NCBI GenBank assembly: GCA_024704175.1
Contig: CP085629.1
Location: 8,173,501-8,237,500, forward strand
Length of the DNA stretch: 64,000 nt
Reading direction: 5' to 3'
Source: Paenibacillus sp. P25
Lineage (GTDB): Bacteria > Bacillota > Bacilli > Paenibacillales > NBRC-103111
The notes beneath the pieces are model-generated. The model worked only from the letters and a program-made list of their open reading frames with translations, ran no database searches and was not told the origin of the DNA. Shown in pieces: positions 18,119 to 27,375 of the stretch. How positions within the stretch are numbered: the first letter of the stretch is position 1; every line of letters begins with the position of its first letter. A program made the position numbers and the translations under genes.

Positions 18119-19318
18119 ATGATAGAGCAAAGACAGGAACAAGGGTCCAAAACCAAATCGATGAGCGATTATTTGGCCCCGCTCGTGCGGGAAATCCCGC
18201 CTTCGGGAATCCGCAAATTTTTTGATCTGGTGAGCGGGAGCAAGGATGTGATCTCTCTCGGCGTGGGCGAGCCGGATTTCAGCACGCCTTGGCATGTGCG
18301 GGAAGCCTGCGTCTATTCGCTCGAAAGAGGCAATACGAAATATACGCCGAACGCCGGCATTTATGAGCTCCGCGAGGCGATCGCGGAGTATTTGTACGAT
18401 TCGTTCCAGTCGCTGTACGAACCGTCTGACGAGGTGCTCGTTACCGTCGGAGGCGCCGAGGCGATCGATCTGGCGCCGCGGGCGCTCGTGACGCCGGGGG
18501 ATGAAATCTTGATTCCCGAGCCGTGTTATATTTCCTACAGCCCGATCACGCGCATCGGCGGCGGGATTCCCGTCGGGATCGAGACCTTCGCGAAGGATCA
18601 GTTCAAGCTGACCGCCGAATCGCTGAAGGCCGCCATAACGCCGCGGTCGAAGGTGCTGATTCTAAGTTATCCAAGCAATCCGACGGGCGCTATCATGACC
18701 TATGAGGATTGGCTTCCGATTACGAAAATTGTAGAAGAGCACGACCTTATCGTCATATCCGATGAAATTTATGCCGAAATGACATACGACAATAAACATG
18801 TCAGTTTTGCCGCTATGCCGGGTATGCGGGACCGCACGATTCTGGTCAGCGGCTTCTCCAAGGCTTTTGCCATGACCGGATGGCGGATGGGATATGCCTG
18901 CGGCCACCGGGAGCTGATTTCCGCCATGCTCAAGATTCATCAGTACACGGTGATGTGCGCCCCTTCCATGGGTCAAGTGGTCGCTCTCGAAGCCCTAAGG
19001 AACGGCCTGGAGGAGAAAGACCGCATGGTCGAGTCCTACAACCAGCGCCGCCGGCTTGTCGTGAAAGGGTTCCAGGACATCGGTCTGGAATGCCATGTGC
19101 CGCAAGGCGCTTTCTATGCTTTTCCTTCCATCCAGTCTACAGGGCTTAGTTCGGAGGAATTTGCCCAAAGGCTGGTCCTTGAGGCGAAGGTCGCAGCTGT
19201 GCCGGGGCACGTATTCGGGCTGGGCGGGGAAGGTTTCCTGCGCTGTTCTTACGCTTACTCGGTGAGCCAGCTGACCGAAGCGATCGAACGGATTGGAAAA
19301 TTCCTGAAATCTCTGTAA
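18119..19318 (+). CDS. alaT: Class I/II aminotransferase, AlaT-like
   Basis: 399 residues, intact. PLP-dependent fold type I: NPTGAIM, the SDEIYAEMTY Asp/Tyr pair, PLP lysine in SGFSKAFAMTGWRMGY near residue 245, and the C-terminal FLRCSYAYS arginine. Typical length for the PatA/YugH group. The partner gene immediately upstream encodes an Lrp-type regulator, as in alaRT, so alanine transaminase activity is the best guess. A broader aromatic or methionine aminotransferase is possible. Cytoplasmic. Translation starts at the ATG with GAGGA upstream. Confidence 0.88.
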   Translation: MIEQRQEQGSKTKSMSDYLAPLVREIPPSGIRKFFDLVSGSKDVISLGVGEPDFSTPWHVREACVYSLERGNTKYTPNAGIYELREAIAEYLYDSFQSLYEPSDEVLVTVGGAEAIDLAPRALVTPGDEILIPEPCYISYSPITRIGGGIPVGIETFAKDQFKLTAESLKAAITPRSKVLILSYPSNPTGAIMTYEDWLPITKIVEEHDLIVISDEIYAEMTYDNKHVSFAAMPGMRDRTILVSGFSKAFAMTGWRMGYACGHRELISAMLKIHQYTVMCAPSMGQVVALEALRNGLEEKDRMVESYNQRRRLVVKGFQDIGLECHVPQGAFYAFPSIQSTGLSSEEFAQRLVLEAKVAAVPGHVFGLGGEGFLRCSYAYSVSQLTEAIERIGKFLKSL

Positions 19319-19448
19319 TTTCGACAAAATTAGCCATATGCAACAACTCCCAAAACTGGTATCTTAGAAGTAGGGAAGTTTCATAGTTTCATTATCTTAT
19401 GGGACCCCTATCCAGTAGGTCTAAAGGTATGAAGTGGGAGGGATGAAG

Positions 19449-19717
19449 ATGGCTTTTCCGGAATATCAGCTTCGGCCGTATTTGCAAATTGGATGGATCC
19501 GCGAGAACGACCACAGAGCCAAGTGGATGTTTGGAAAGAGCAAGAGCACCTCGTCTGCCTTATCTTTGGAAGAACATATTTACCAGCTGCGTCAGGAATT
19601 GGAGCAATTGGTCCGCAACGGCAACAGCTTAACCTCCCCCAGGTCGTAGAGATCAGCATGGCCTTGGATAAAAAAATCAACGAATATATGAACCGCCAAA
19701 GAGGAAGCCGGTCCTGA
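19449..19717 (+). CDS. Spo0E-like aspartyl-phosphate phosphatase (one frameshift)
   Basis: The ATG at 19449 follows GGGAGGG. The N-terminal ~40 residues (MAFPEYQLRPYLQIGW and a basic stretch) are unfamiliar. The C-terminal half is a Spo0E-type helical hairpin: LEEHIYQLRQELEQLVRNGNSLTSPQVVEIS followed by LDKKINEYMNRQ. The frame changes where one C is missing from the CCCCC run at 19636-19640. Restoring it keeps the second helix. Spo0E-like proteins dephosphorylate Spo0A-P and delay sporulation. The motif usually reads SQxLD; here it is SMALD, so substrate preference is uncertain. The stop codon lies inside the terminator stem. Confidence 0.75.
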
Positions 19718-19737
19718 TCGGCTTCTTTTTTTCGTTC
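19700..19737 (+). terminator. Terminator overlapping the Spo0E-like stop codon
   Basis: GAAGCCG pairs with CGGCTTC around GTCCTGAT, then TTTTTTT. The TGA stop sits in the loop. Confidence 0.88.
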
Positions 19738-19835
19738 TTCAGCGCCCATGGCAAACAAGCCTGTACCAAAATCTGTGGGTTGCTCCTGTCCTTTTCCAGA
19801 CTTTATAATCGTTTACCGAAAGGGGACGATTACTC

Positions 19836-20481
19836 ATGAGAAAATGGGGCATACTCGCCTTCCTTATCGTACTTTGCTTGACGGGAGCAGGTACATGGAC
19901 CCAGCCGGCCGTTGCGGCCGCGGCGCTGCAGAAGGGGAGCGTCAGCGGGGACGTCTGGGATTTGCAGTACCGTTTGAACGTTCTGGGCTATTATGCGCGC
20001 GCCTTTGGACGGCGTTTACGGGGACCGCACCGCTTCGGCGGTTGCCAAATTCCAACAGGCTTACGGCTTGACCCCGGACGGCATTGCCGGAGACCGGACA
20101 TGGGCCGCTTTGAAAAGACATTCGCTGAACCGCAGCGAAGTGGACATTCTCGCCAAGGTGATCTACGGCGAGGCGCGGGGCGAGTCCTATACGGGACAAG
20201 TCGCCGTCGGCGCGGTCGTGATGAACCGCATCCAGTCGGGCCGGTTCGGAAGTGGCATCCGGGACGTCGTATTTGAGCCCGGCGCCTTCACCGCGGTGGA
20301 TGACGGCCAGTACTGGCTGACACCGGACCGTACCGCTTATATGGCGGCGTTCGACGCCGTGCGCGGATGGGATCCGACAGGCGGAGCACTCTATTACTTT
20401 AATCCCAGAACGGCGACCAGCAAGTGGATTTGGTCCCGGCCGCAGACGGTGACAATCGGCAATCATATTTTTGCAAAATAA
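19836..20481 (+). CDS. sleB: SleB-type spore cortex-lytic enzyme (one frameshift)
   Basis: The ATG at 19836 follows GAAAGGGG. Residues 1-27 are a Sec signal ending PAVAAA. A peptidoglycan-binding repeat follows (GDVWDLQYRLNVLGYY, then DGVYGDRTASAVAKFQQAYGL), then a Hydrolase_2 domain (VIYGEARGESYTGQVAVGAVVMNRI and ALYYFNPRTATSKWIW) with the catalytic Glu of YGEARGE. One surplus base near 19996-20002 (GCGCGCGCC) splits the PG-binding domain. The repaired protein is about 215 residues. SleB cleaves muramic-delta-lactam cortex peptidoglycan during germination. YpeB, its usual partner, is not adjacent, so another Hydrolase_2 family wall hydrolase remains possible. Confidence 0.86.
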
Positions 20482-20484
20482 TAG

Positions 20485-20522
20485 TGAAGGATCCCCGCTT
20501 CCGATGGAGGCGGGATTTTCAT
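20485..20522 (+). terminator. Terminator after sleB
   Basis: GATCCCCGCTTC pairs with GAGGCGGGATT around CGATG; a T-rich tract follows. Confidence 0.75.
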
Positions 20523-20616
20523 TTTGAAAGAGTTGCAGCCTTTATGATAAACTAGGTTCATAGAGACACGGGACCGGATCCGATCCGGGGCCAGGGAAGG
20601 GGACATCAATCGAATC

Positions 20617-21150
20617 ATGCGAGCGAAGCCGCTGCTCATTCTGCTGCTCATGACGGTACTTGCGGGCTGCGGCGGAGGGCCGAAGGCGGATGTATCCATT
20701 TTCATGATGGGATCTCAAGGCATTCCGAGCGAGGTTACGGACAAGCTTCAGCAATCGCTGCAGACGAAGCTGGGAGCCGCTCCGACCGTTCAAATTACGA
20801 CGACTCCGATATTTTCGATGGAAAAGATGGTTGTGGAAATCGCCGCGGGAGAGAACGGGATTCTCGTGCTGCCGACGGAGCAGTTCAAGGCGATGAGCGC
20901 TCAAGGCGGCTATGTTCCGCTCGACGATGTGGCGAAGCCGGAGGATTTTCCGGAGGGCGTGCTGGAAATCAAGGAGGAAGGCAAGCCGTCCACAGGCAAG
21001 CATCTGTACGGAATTCCGATGGATAAGACGAAATGGTTCCAGGAGCTGAAATTGAACGGCAAGGATCTGATGGCCTTTATCCCGGCCAATGCTCCGGATC
21101 AGAATAAAGCGAAACAGGTCATGAAACAAATCGCTCAGAAGAGCGAATAA
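20617..21150 (+). CDS. Hypothetical lipoprotein
   Basis: 177 residues beginning MRAKPLLILLLMTVLAGC, a clear type II signal with lipobox LAGC, so a membrane-anchored extracytoplasmic protein. The mature part contains VSIFMMGSQGIPSEVTDKLQQSL, and KWFQELKLNGKDLMAFIPANA near the C-terminus. The pattern resembles a short substrate-binding fold, but no family is recognised. It lies directly before the cobalamin riboswitch, without a convincing terminator between, so any link with corrinoid uptake is positional only. Confidence 0.75.
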   Translation: MRAKPLLILLLMTVLAGCGGGPKADVSIFMMGSQGIPSEVTDKLQQSLQTKLGAAPTVQITTTPIFSMEKMVVEIAAGENGILVLPTEQFKAMSAQGGYVPLDDVAKPEDFPEGVLEIKEEGKPSTGKHLYGIPMDKTKWFQELKLNGKDLMAFIPANAPDQNKAKQVMKQIAQKSE

Positions 21151-21167
21151 CCGTTACACCGACAACT

Positions 21168-21348
21168 GAATATCCGTTCAGGTGCCCGCGGCCATCCGGT
21201 CGCGGGTTAAAAGGGAAGCCGGTGCAAATCCGGCGCGGTCCCGCCACTGTAATACGGGTTGTTCTTCAGGAGCCACTGTCCGGTGCCGGATGGGAAGGCG
21301 AAGAACGGCATCAGCCGCCCGTAAGCCAGGAGACCTGCCTGAACGGAG
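21168..21348 (+). promoter_or_regulatory. Cobalamin (AdoCbl-type) riboswitch
   Basis: The core GGGAAGCCGGTGCAAATCCGG at 21211-21231, the CCCGCCACTGTAA element at about 21239-21252, and the B12 box GCCAGGAGACCTGCC at about 21325-21340 are all in place and spaced as in the family. With coenzyme B12 bound, the downstream terminator (21441-21477) would form and shut off btuF and following genes. Confidence 0.95.
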
Positions 21349-21440
21349 GACCATGCGGCCTTTTCGAGGAAAGAGGAGCAGACACGCATCCCGTGCGTAA
21401 GGAGCGGCCGGCAGGTCGCCGATCGGCACCGGGGATGGCG

Positions 21441-21477
21441 GCCCTCTGCTTTTTTTCGGAAAGCGGGGGGCTTTTTT
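21441..21477 (+). terminator. Expression-platform terminator of the cobalamin riboswitch
   Basis: GCCCTCTGCTT (21441-21451) pairs over 11 positions, two of them G-T, with AAGCGGGGGGC (21461-21471), then TTTTTT. Confidence 0.88.
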
Positions 21478-21530
21478 GTTGATAAGACTTTATAATTTAT
21501 CGAGCATGTATAGCTTCGCACCACGGGCCT

Positions 21531-21583
21531 TGGTAAACGCGCTGATCCTTGTAAAACAAGGACGGCGCAGAGCCGTTTATCCC
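21531..21583 (+). other. Long interrupted hairpin upstream of btuF
   Basis: GGTAAACG pairs with CGTTTATCC with one bulge. Inside it GCGC pairs with GCGC, and TCCTTGT pairs with ACAAGGA around AAA. No T-run follows, so it is not a terminator. It would lie in the read-through transcript just before the btuF ribosome site. Confidence 0.6.
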
Positions 21584-21612
21584 GGGTGAGCGAGGCGGAA
21601 GAGGAGAGATGG

Positions 21613-22642
21613 ATGGTTATGGCAAGGTTTTATTTCAATAAAAAGCTGCTGGTCGCGGTGCTTGGTCTTGCACTGGCAGTGGCGGGAACGGGTCGCGGCG
21701 GAAACGGCGGCAAGACGACGCCGAAGCCGGGAGAGCCCACCGATCCGCCGAAAGCGGCGTCCGGGACAAGCCAGGGCGGCGCGGGAACGCGCAGCGAAGC
21801 ATACGGTCTATCCGCTGAAGGTGAAGGATGCGACCGGCAAGGAGTTCACGTTCGAGAAGGCGCCCGAGCGGATTGCCTCAACTTCGCCGGCTGAAACAGA
21901 GACGCTGTTTGCCCTGGGGCTCGGCGATAAGGTGGTCGGGGTGTCGGATTTCTGTGATTATCCGGCGGAGGCCAAGACCAAACCGAAGATGGGCAGCATT
22001 GTAAAGCCTAACGAAGAGGCGCTCATTGCCGCGAATGCGGATTTGGTCATGACGGGTGTATCGATGAAGACGGCCGTCGTGGACAAGCTGCGGGAGCTGA
22101 AGATCAACATGTTCAAGGTCGAGCCGAAAACGGTGGACGATGTGATGAACAACATCCTGATGATGGGTCAAATCTTCGATAAGCAGGACCAGGCCGAGAA
22201 GGTGGTCGCTTCAATGAAAGCGGACCGGCAGAAGGTGCTGGACGCCGTTAATGATCTGAAGCCGGAGCAGAAGAAGAAGGTGTTTATCGAATTCTCGCCG
22301 GGCTGGACGGTCGGGAAGGGCGAGTTTCTGGACGAGCTCATCACACTGGCCGGAGGCATCAATGTGGCGGCCGATCAGAAGGGCTACGTGCAGCTGAGCG
22401 AGGAGAAGGTCATTGCGGACAATCCGCAGGTGATTCTGTACCCGAAGGGCATTACGGATGATAAAACCAACAAGCCGATGGATCAGGTTATCCGCGAGCG
22501 CAGCGGCTGGGATAAGATCGAGGCGGTGAAGACGAACCGGCTGGCGGGGGTCGACAAAGATACGACGAGCCGTCCGGGTCCGCGGATTACATCCGGTCTC
22601 TTCGACATCGCCAAGGGGATTTATCCGGAACTGGTGAAATAA
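21613..22642 (+). CDS. btuF: Cobalamin/corrinoid ABC transporter substrate-binding lipoprotein (one frameshift)
   Basis: The ATG at 21613 has GAGGAG six bases upstream. The N-terminus (MARFYFNKKLLVAVLGLALAVAG) is a lipoprotein signal, but the expected Cys reads Arg (CGC in GGTCGCGGC, likely GGCTGCGGC misread). The frame moves +1 near 21785-21800, after which a periplasmic-binding type III domain runs to 22642: ERIASTSPAETETLFALGLGDKVVGVS, then VEPKTVDDVMNNI and KGYVQLSEEKVIADNP. The fold is BtuF/FhuD-like. Cobalamin specificity follows from the riboswitch upstream and the cobinamide-processing genes downstream. The TAA overlaps the btuC ATG. Confidence 0.88.
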
Positions 22643-23680
22643 TGAAACGACGGCTGTGGATTTGGGGCGGGGCGGCCGTACTGCTGCTCCTGCTGGCCGC
22701 AACCGCTGCGCTGTCTCTCGGCTCGGTTCGCATTCCGTTCGGACAGGTATGGAGCATGGTGCTGCACCGGATTCCGGGAATCGCAAATCAGGTTCCTGTT
22801 CGCTGGACCGAAGCGGCGGAGCAAATCATTTGGAAGGTGCGCCTGCCGAGGGTCGTTCTGGGGATGCTGGTCGGCGCCGCACTGGGGCTCGCCGGAGCCG
22901 CCTTCCAAGGGGTGCTGCGCAATCCGCTGGCGGACCCCTACACGCTCGGCGTCTCATCGGGAGCGTCGGTGGGCGCGGCTTTTCTGATCCTGTTCGGACT
23001 GCAGTTCGCCTGGCTCGGCCAATGGACGGTGCCTGCCGTCGCTTTCCTGACGGGGACGGCATCCTTGGCGATCGTGCTGCTTGCTGGCCCGTTCGCAGGG
23101 GATGCTGCGGATCGAGACGGTCATTTTGGCGGGTGTGGTGATGCAGGCCTTCCTCGGGGCCGGGGTGTCGCTGATGGTTGCTTTGTCCAAAACGGTAATC
23201 AATGAGATCATCTTCTGGACGATGGGCAGTCTTGCGCTTCGCGGATGGTCCTATACGCTCCCTGCTGCTGCCTTATTTGGCGGCCGGCGCGTTTATACTG
23301 CTTGGCTTCGGCCGGGCCATGAACCTGCTGGCGCTGGGGAACGGCACGCGGCGCATCTCGGCGTGAACGTTGAGCGGACGAAGCTGGCGGTGCTGATCGC
23401 CTCCACTTTGCTCACGGCGGCGGCCGTATCCGTCTCCGGTGTCATCGCCTTCGTGGGCCTGATCGTGCCGCATCTGCTTCGGCTTCTGGTCGGGCCGGAT
23501 TACCGGTCGCTCCTGCCCTTGTCACTGATCGGCGGGGCGGTATACGTGCTGACGGCGGATACGTTAGCCCGAACATTGCTGAGCCCGACGGAAATCCCGC
23601 TCGGGGTGGTTACCGCTTTTCTCGGCGCTCCGTTCTTTGCTTATTTGCTTAAGCGGTCCAAGCGCTCCGGCGGTATGTAG
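22642..23680 (+). CDS. btuC: FecCD-type ABC permease for corrinoids (three frameshifts)
   Basis: About 345 residues with around ten membrane segments. Diagnostic pieces: LPRVVLGMLVGAALGLAGAAFQGVLRNPLADPYTLG (residues 60-100), LGVNVERTKL, AVSVSGVIAFVGLIVPHLLRLLVG, and the C-terminal IPLGVVTAFLGAPFFAYLL. Apparent insertions near 23081 (GCTGCTTGCTGG) and 23262, and a deletion near 23350, move the frame +1, +1, -1. Each flank is conserved, so the intact FecCD protein is recoverable. It starts in an ATG overlapping the btuF stop and is translationally coupled. It forms the membrane channel of the importer with BtuD. Confidence 0.88.
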
Positions 23681-23773
23681 ACGTAGGTAATTGGGTTGGC
23701 TGGCTAAGGATGATTCCGGGCAAAGTACATATTTTCAATTGGATTATACGGTGCGAATCGGGGTGAGGACGGA

Positions 23774-24562
23774 ATGGCGGTTGTGCAGGTGGAACGGCTG
23801 GGCAAAAGCTATGGCGCAGAGCGCGTGCTGGAGGAGCTCAGCTTCGAAGTGGCGGAAGGGGAATGGCTCGGCATCCTCGGACCGAACGGCACCGGCAAAT
23901 CGACGCCGCTGCAGCTGATCTCAGGCGTGATAAAGCCGAGCTCGGGGCGGGTGCTCCTTCAGGACAAGCCGGCGGGGAGTTATCCGCGCAAAGCGCTGGC
24001 ACGTTTCGTCGCTGTGCTGCAGCAGGACGCCCTGCCGCAGGTTGGCTTCACCGTCCGCGAGATGCTCGAGATGGGCCGGTATCCGTACCAGAACTGGCTC
24101 GGGGATGAACCTGCGGACCGGAGCGGCTTGGTGGAGCGGATTCTCGATTGGCTTAGGCTCCGGCCATTGGCGGACCGCACGCTCGACCGGCTGAGCGGGG
24201 GCGAGCGGCGCTGGGTGGCGCTCGGCAAGGTGATGGCGCAGGAGCCGAAGCTCCTGCTGCTTGATGAGCCTACTACCTATCTTGATATCGGCTATCAGCT
24301 GGAAATGATGGATTGGGTGCGCAAGTGGCAGCAGGAAAGCGGCCTGACCGTGATTTCCGTACTGCACGACTTGAATCTGGCGGCGCAATACTGCGGCCGT
24401 CTCCTGCTGCTGCACGAAGGACGCCTGGCGGGGATGGGGACGCCGGACGAAGTGATTCGGCCCGAGCTCCTGGAGCGGGTATACGGCACCCGGCCGCATG
24501 TATTGGCGCATCCGGAGAGAGAGGTTCCACAGATTCTGCTGGGAAGGGGAAGGATGGATTAA
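23774..24562 (+). CDS. btuD: Corrinoid ABC transporter ATP-binding protein
   Basis: 262 residues, intact. Walker A GPNGTGKST at residues 37-45, Q-loop AVLQQD, signature LSGGERR, Walker B LLLLDEPTTYLD, H-loop VLHDLNLAAQYC. It matches the FepC/BtuD group. The residue after Walker A reads Pro (STPLQL) where Leu is normal; the DNA ACGCCGCTGCAG may be a miscall of ACGCTGCTGCAG. It lies 93 bp after btuC with no terminator, and its TAA shares a base with the cobT ATG. Confidence 0.9.
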   Translation: MAVVQVERLGKSYGAERVLEELSFEVAEGEWLGILGPNGTGKSTPLQLISGVIKPSSGRVLLQDKPAGSYPRKALARFVAVLQQDALPQVGFTVREMLEMGRYPYQNWLGDEPADRSGLVERILDWLRLRPLADRTLDRLSGGERRWVALGKVMAQEPKLLLLDEPTTYLDIGYQLEMMDWVRKWQQESGLTVISVLHDLNLAAQYCGRLLLLHEGRLAGMGTPDEVIRPELLERVYGTRPHVLAHPEREVPQILLGRGRMD

Positions 24563-25674
24563 TGGATATGGAACTGGATGGAAAGTTATGGGATCGTGAG
24601 TCCGAAGAAACGCTGGAACAGGTCATCCGTGGAATCGGCCCGCTGGACAGCGAGGCGGTGAAGGCGGCGGAGGCGCATCTCGATCAGCTGACGAAGCCGC
24701 CGGGAAGTCTCGGCCGGCTGGAGGCAGTGGCCAAGCAGCTCGCCGGCATCCGCGGGGAGCCGCTGCCCGACCTGGGGCGCAAGGCCGTCATCGTGATGGC
24801 CGGCGATCACGGCGTTTGCGAGGAGGGGGTAAGCGCCTTCCCTGCGGAGGTGACGCCGCAGATGGTACTGAACTTCCTGCACGGAGGCGCCGCCGTCAAT
24901 GTGCTGGCCCGCCAGGCGGGAGCGGACGTGGTGTGCGTCGATATCGGCGTAAACGCCGATTTGGCCCACCCGGACCTGCGCTCGCGCAAGATTCGCCGGG
25001 GCACGGCCAATATGGCGAAGGGCCCCGCGATGTCGCGCCGCGAGGCGGAAGCCGCGGTGCTGGTCGGCGTCGAGACGGTGGAGGAGCTGGTAGCCGCCGG
25101 CTACCGGCTCTTCGCCACCGGCGAGATGGGCATCGGCAACACCACGGCCAGCTCAGCCTTGCTGGCTGTGCTGGGGGGCGCCGATGTGGCAAGCGCCGCA
25201 GGCCGCGGGACGGGCATCGACGATGCGCGTCTCGCGCACAAGCAGGCGGTGATCCGCCGCGCGATCGAGCTGAACGGGCCGGACCCGGAAGATCCGATGG
25301 ACGTGCTGGCCAAGGTCGGAGGGCTGGAGATCGCCGGCCTCGTCGGCGTGCTGCTCGGCGCGGCGCGGCACCGCTGCCCGGTCGTTGTCGACGGTTTTAT
25401 ATCGTCGGCCGCGGCCTTAGTGGCGTCCCGGCTAGCGCCGGGAGCCGTGCCGTATATGATCGCATCACACCTGTCGCAGGAGCAGGGCCATGCGCGGTCG
25501 CTTGAGGAAATCGGCCTTACGCCGATGCTGCGGATGGATATGCGGCTTGGCGAAGGAACCGGCGCTGTGCTCGCTTTCCCGCTCATTGAAGCGTCGGTGC
25601 GCATCATGAAGGAAATGGCGACGTTTGCGCAAGCGGGCGTGTCCCAGGCGGAAGCGAAAAAGCAGGAAGCTTGA
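24562..25674 (+). CDS. cobT: Nicotinate-nucleotide--dimethylbenzimidazole phosphoribosyltransferase
   Basis: 370 residues, intact. CobT activates the lower-ligand base to alpha-ribazole phosphate. Motifs: LTKPPGSLGRLEAVAKQLAGI (residues 35-55), VIVMAGDHGVCEEGVSAFPAEVTPQMV, GEMGIGNTTASSAL, and the C-terminal GEGTGAVLAFPL holding the catalytic Glu. The ATG at 24562 overlaps the btuD stop (TAATG), so the longer open frame further upstream is not used. It belongs to the nucleotide-loop assembly group with cobU, cbiB and cobS. Confidence 0.96.
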   Translation: MDMELDGKLWDRESEETLEQVIRGIGPLDSEAVKAAEAHLDQLTKPPGSLGRLEAVAKQLAGIRGEPLPDLGRKAVIVMAGDHGVCEEGVSAFPAEVTPQMVLNFLHGGAAVNVLARQAGADVVCVDIGVNADLAHPDLRSRKIRRGTANMAKGPAMSRREAEAAVLVGVETVEELVAAGYRLFATGEMGIGNTTASSALLAVLGGADVASAAGRGTGIDDARLAHKQAVIRRAIELNGPDPEDPMDVLAKVGGLEIAGLVGVLLGAARHRCPVVVDGFISSAAALVASRLAPGAVPYMIASHLSQEQGHARSLEEIGLTPMLRMDMRLGEGTGAVLAFPLIEASVRIMKEMATFAQAGVSQAEAKKQEA

Positions 25675-25740
25675 GGCCGGGGTTTGGCTGAAAAAGCTTG
25701 GCTGCGAAAGCGGTAGGAACGAAGGAACGGAGGAACGCTT

Positions 25741-26318
25741 GTGAAGGTGCTGGTTACCGGCGGCGCGCGGAGCGGCAAGAGCGGGTTTGCCGAAGCGTAT
25801 GCGGCGAAGCTTGGTGCCGAAGGCGTGTATGTCGCGACCGGTCAGGCTTACGACGAGGAGATGGAGCAGCGTATCGCCATGCACCGCCGGGAGCGGGAGG
25901 CGTCCGGGTTTCCGTGGCGGACGATCGAAGAGCCGCTGGCGCTGGCGGAGACGCTTCTGCACCTGCAGGACGAGCAGGCGGGCGGTGCCGCCAAGGACCT
26001 TCGCCCTGTCGTGCTGGTCGACTGCCTGACGCTGTGGTTGTCCAATTGGTCGCTGCGTCTGGAGACGGAGCCGGAAGCGGAGCGGCGCTCGAAGAGAAGA
26101 TTGCGGAGCTTGCCGGAGTAGTGACCGGTTACCCCGGACTCTTGCTGCTTGTAACGAATGAAGTCGGTTACGGGCTGGTGCCGGAGTACAAGCTGGGCCG
26201 CCGGTTTCGCGACTTGTCCGGGCGGATGAATCAGAGGCTGGCGCGGAGCGCGGACCAAGTGATTCTGGTTACATCCGGAATCCCGGTGGAGCTGAGCCGC
26301 ATCCGGTTTCAATTTTAG
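25741..26318 (+). CDS. cobU: Adenosylcobinamide kinase/phosphate guanylyltransferase (one frameshift)
   Basis: GTG start at 25741 after GGAGGAACGCTT. About 193 residues. P-loop GGARSGKS at residues 7-14, YVATGQAYDEEMEQRIAMHRRER, VLVDCLTLWLSNW, and the C-terminal TNEVGYGLVPEYKLGRRFRDLSGRMNQRLA are all CobU hallmarks. One base is missing near 26084-26090, within GCGGAGCGGCGCTC. Restoring it joins the LETEPEAE stretch to ALEEKIAELAG. The enzyme phosphorylates adenosylcobinamide and then forms AdoCbi-GDP for CobS. Confidence 0.93.
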
Positions 26319-26385
26319 CGGGATCTGCGGTAAGAAAGGTCAGCGGCCGTGAACGGATGGCTGGATATAGGCTGGAGGAAAGACA

Positions 26386-27375
26386 TTGTTGTTCTATAGC
26401 TTGCAGGAAACGGCTGCGATGACGCTGGCGGCACTCGTGCTGGACTGGCTGATCGGCGACCCGGCCTGGAAAAGGCTTCCGCATCCGGTGATTCTGCTCG
26501 GGCGGCTGATTACGGCCTTGGAGAAGCGGTCGCGCCGGCTGAAACCGGGGGCCTTAGCCCGGCACGACTGAAGGCGCGCGGCGCGGCACTGACGGCCGTG
26601 ACCCTGATCGCCGCTTTCGGAACGATAGGCGCCGCGGCGTGGATGGCGCATGCGATTCACCCTTGGCTGGGCTATGCGGTGAACGTCTGGTTCATTTCCA
26701 CCACCGTGGCTGTCAAGGGGCTGAAGGATGCGGCGATGCAGGTGTACCGGCCGCTTGCCGATGGGAATTTGGCGGAGGCCCGCAAATACGCGGGCTACAT
26801 CGTCAGCCGGGATACCTCGCGTTTGGCGGAGCCGGAAATTACACGGGCGGCGGTCGAGACGGTAGCGGAAAATATCGTGGACGCGGTCGTCTCCCCGCTG
26901 TTTTATGCCCTGCTAGGGGCGGCACCCCTCGCCATGCTGTATCGTGCTGCCAATACGCTGGATTCGATGGTCGGTTATAAGAATGAAAAGTATTTGCATT
27001 TCGGGTGGGCGTCGGCCCGCTGGGATGATGTCATGAACTTCGTTCCGGCCCGGATCGCAGGCCTGCTTGCTGGTCCTGACCGCCTGGCTGACGCCCGGGG
27101 CGGACGCCGTTCGCGCCGCACGGGCCGTCCTGCGCTTCGCCCGGCTTCATCCGAGCCCGAACAGCGGGATTCCCGAATCCGCCGCGGCGGGCGCCTTCGG
27201 CTTTGAACTGGGCGGCGTGAATGTGTATCACGGACGGGTCAGCGAGCGGGCCCGGATGGGCTGGCCGCTGCGCCCGCTGGAGAGGGAGGACATCCGGCGG
27301 ACGGTGCGGATGATGTATGGCGTCAGCTATTGGCTTGCGGGGGTGCTGCTGTGCGTGATGTTATGGCTTGGATAA
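26386..27375 (+). CDS. cbiB: Adenosylcobinamide-phosphate synthase (two frameshifts)
   Basis: TTG start at 26386 behind TGGAGGAAAG. About 330 residues, membrane protein (CobD/CbiB family) attaching aminopropanol phosphate to adenosylcobyric acid. Motifs: LDWLIGDPAWKRLPHPVILLGRLI, EARKYAGYIVSRDTSRL, ETVAENIVDAVVSPLFYALLGAAPLAMLYRAANTLDSMVGYKNEKY, then HPSPNSGIPESAAAGAFGFELGG. Frame changes: a base lost near 26555 and one gained at 27065-27072 (GCTTGCTG for GCTGCTG). The C-terminus overlaps cobS by 25 bp. Confidence 0.93.
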
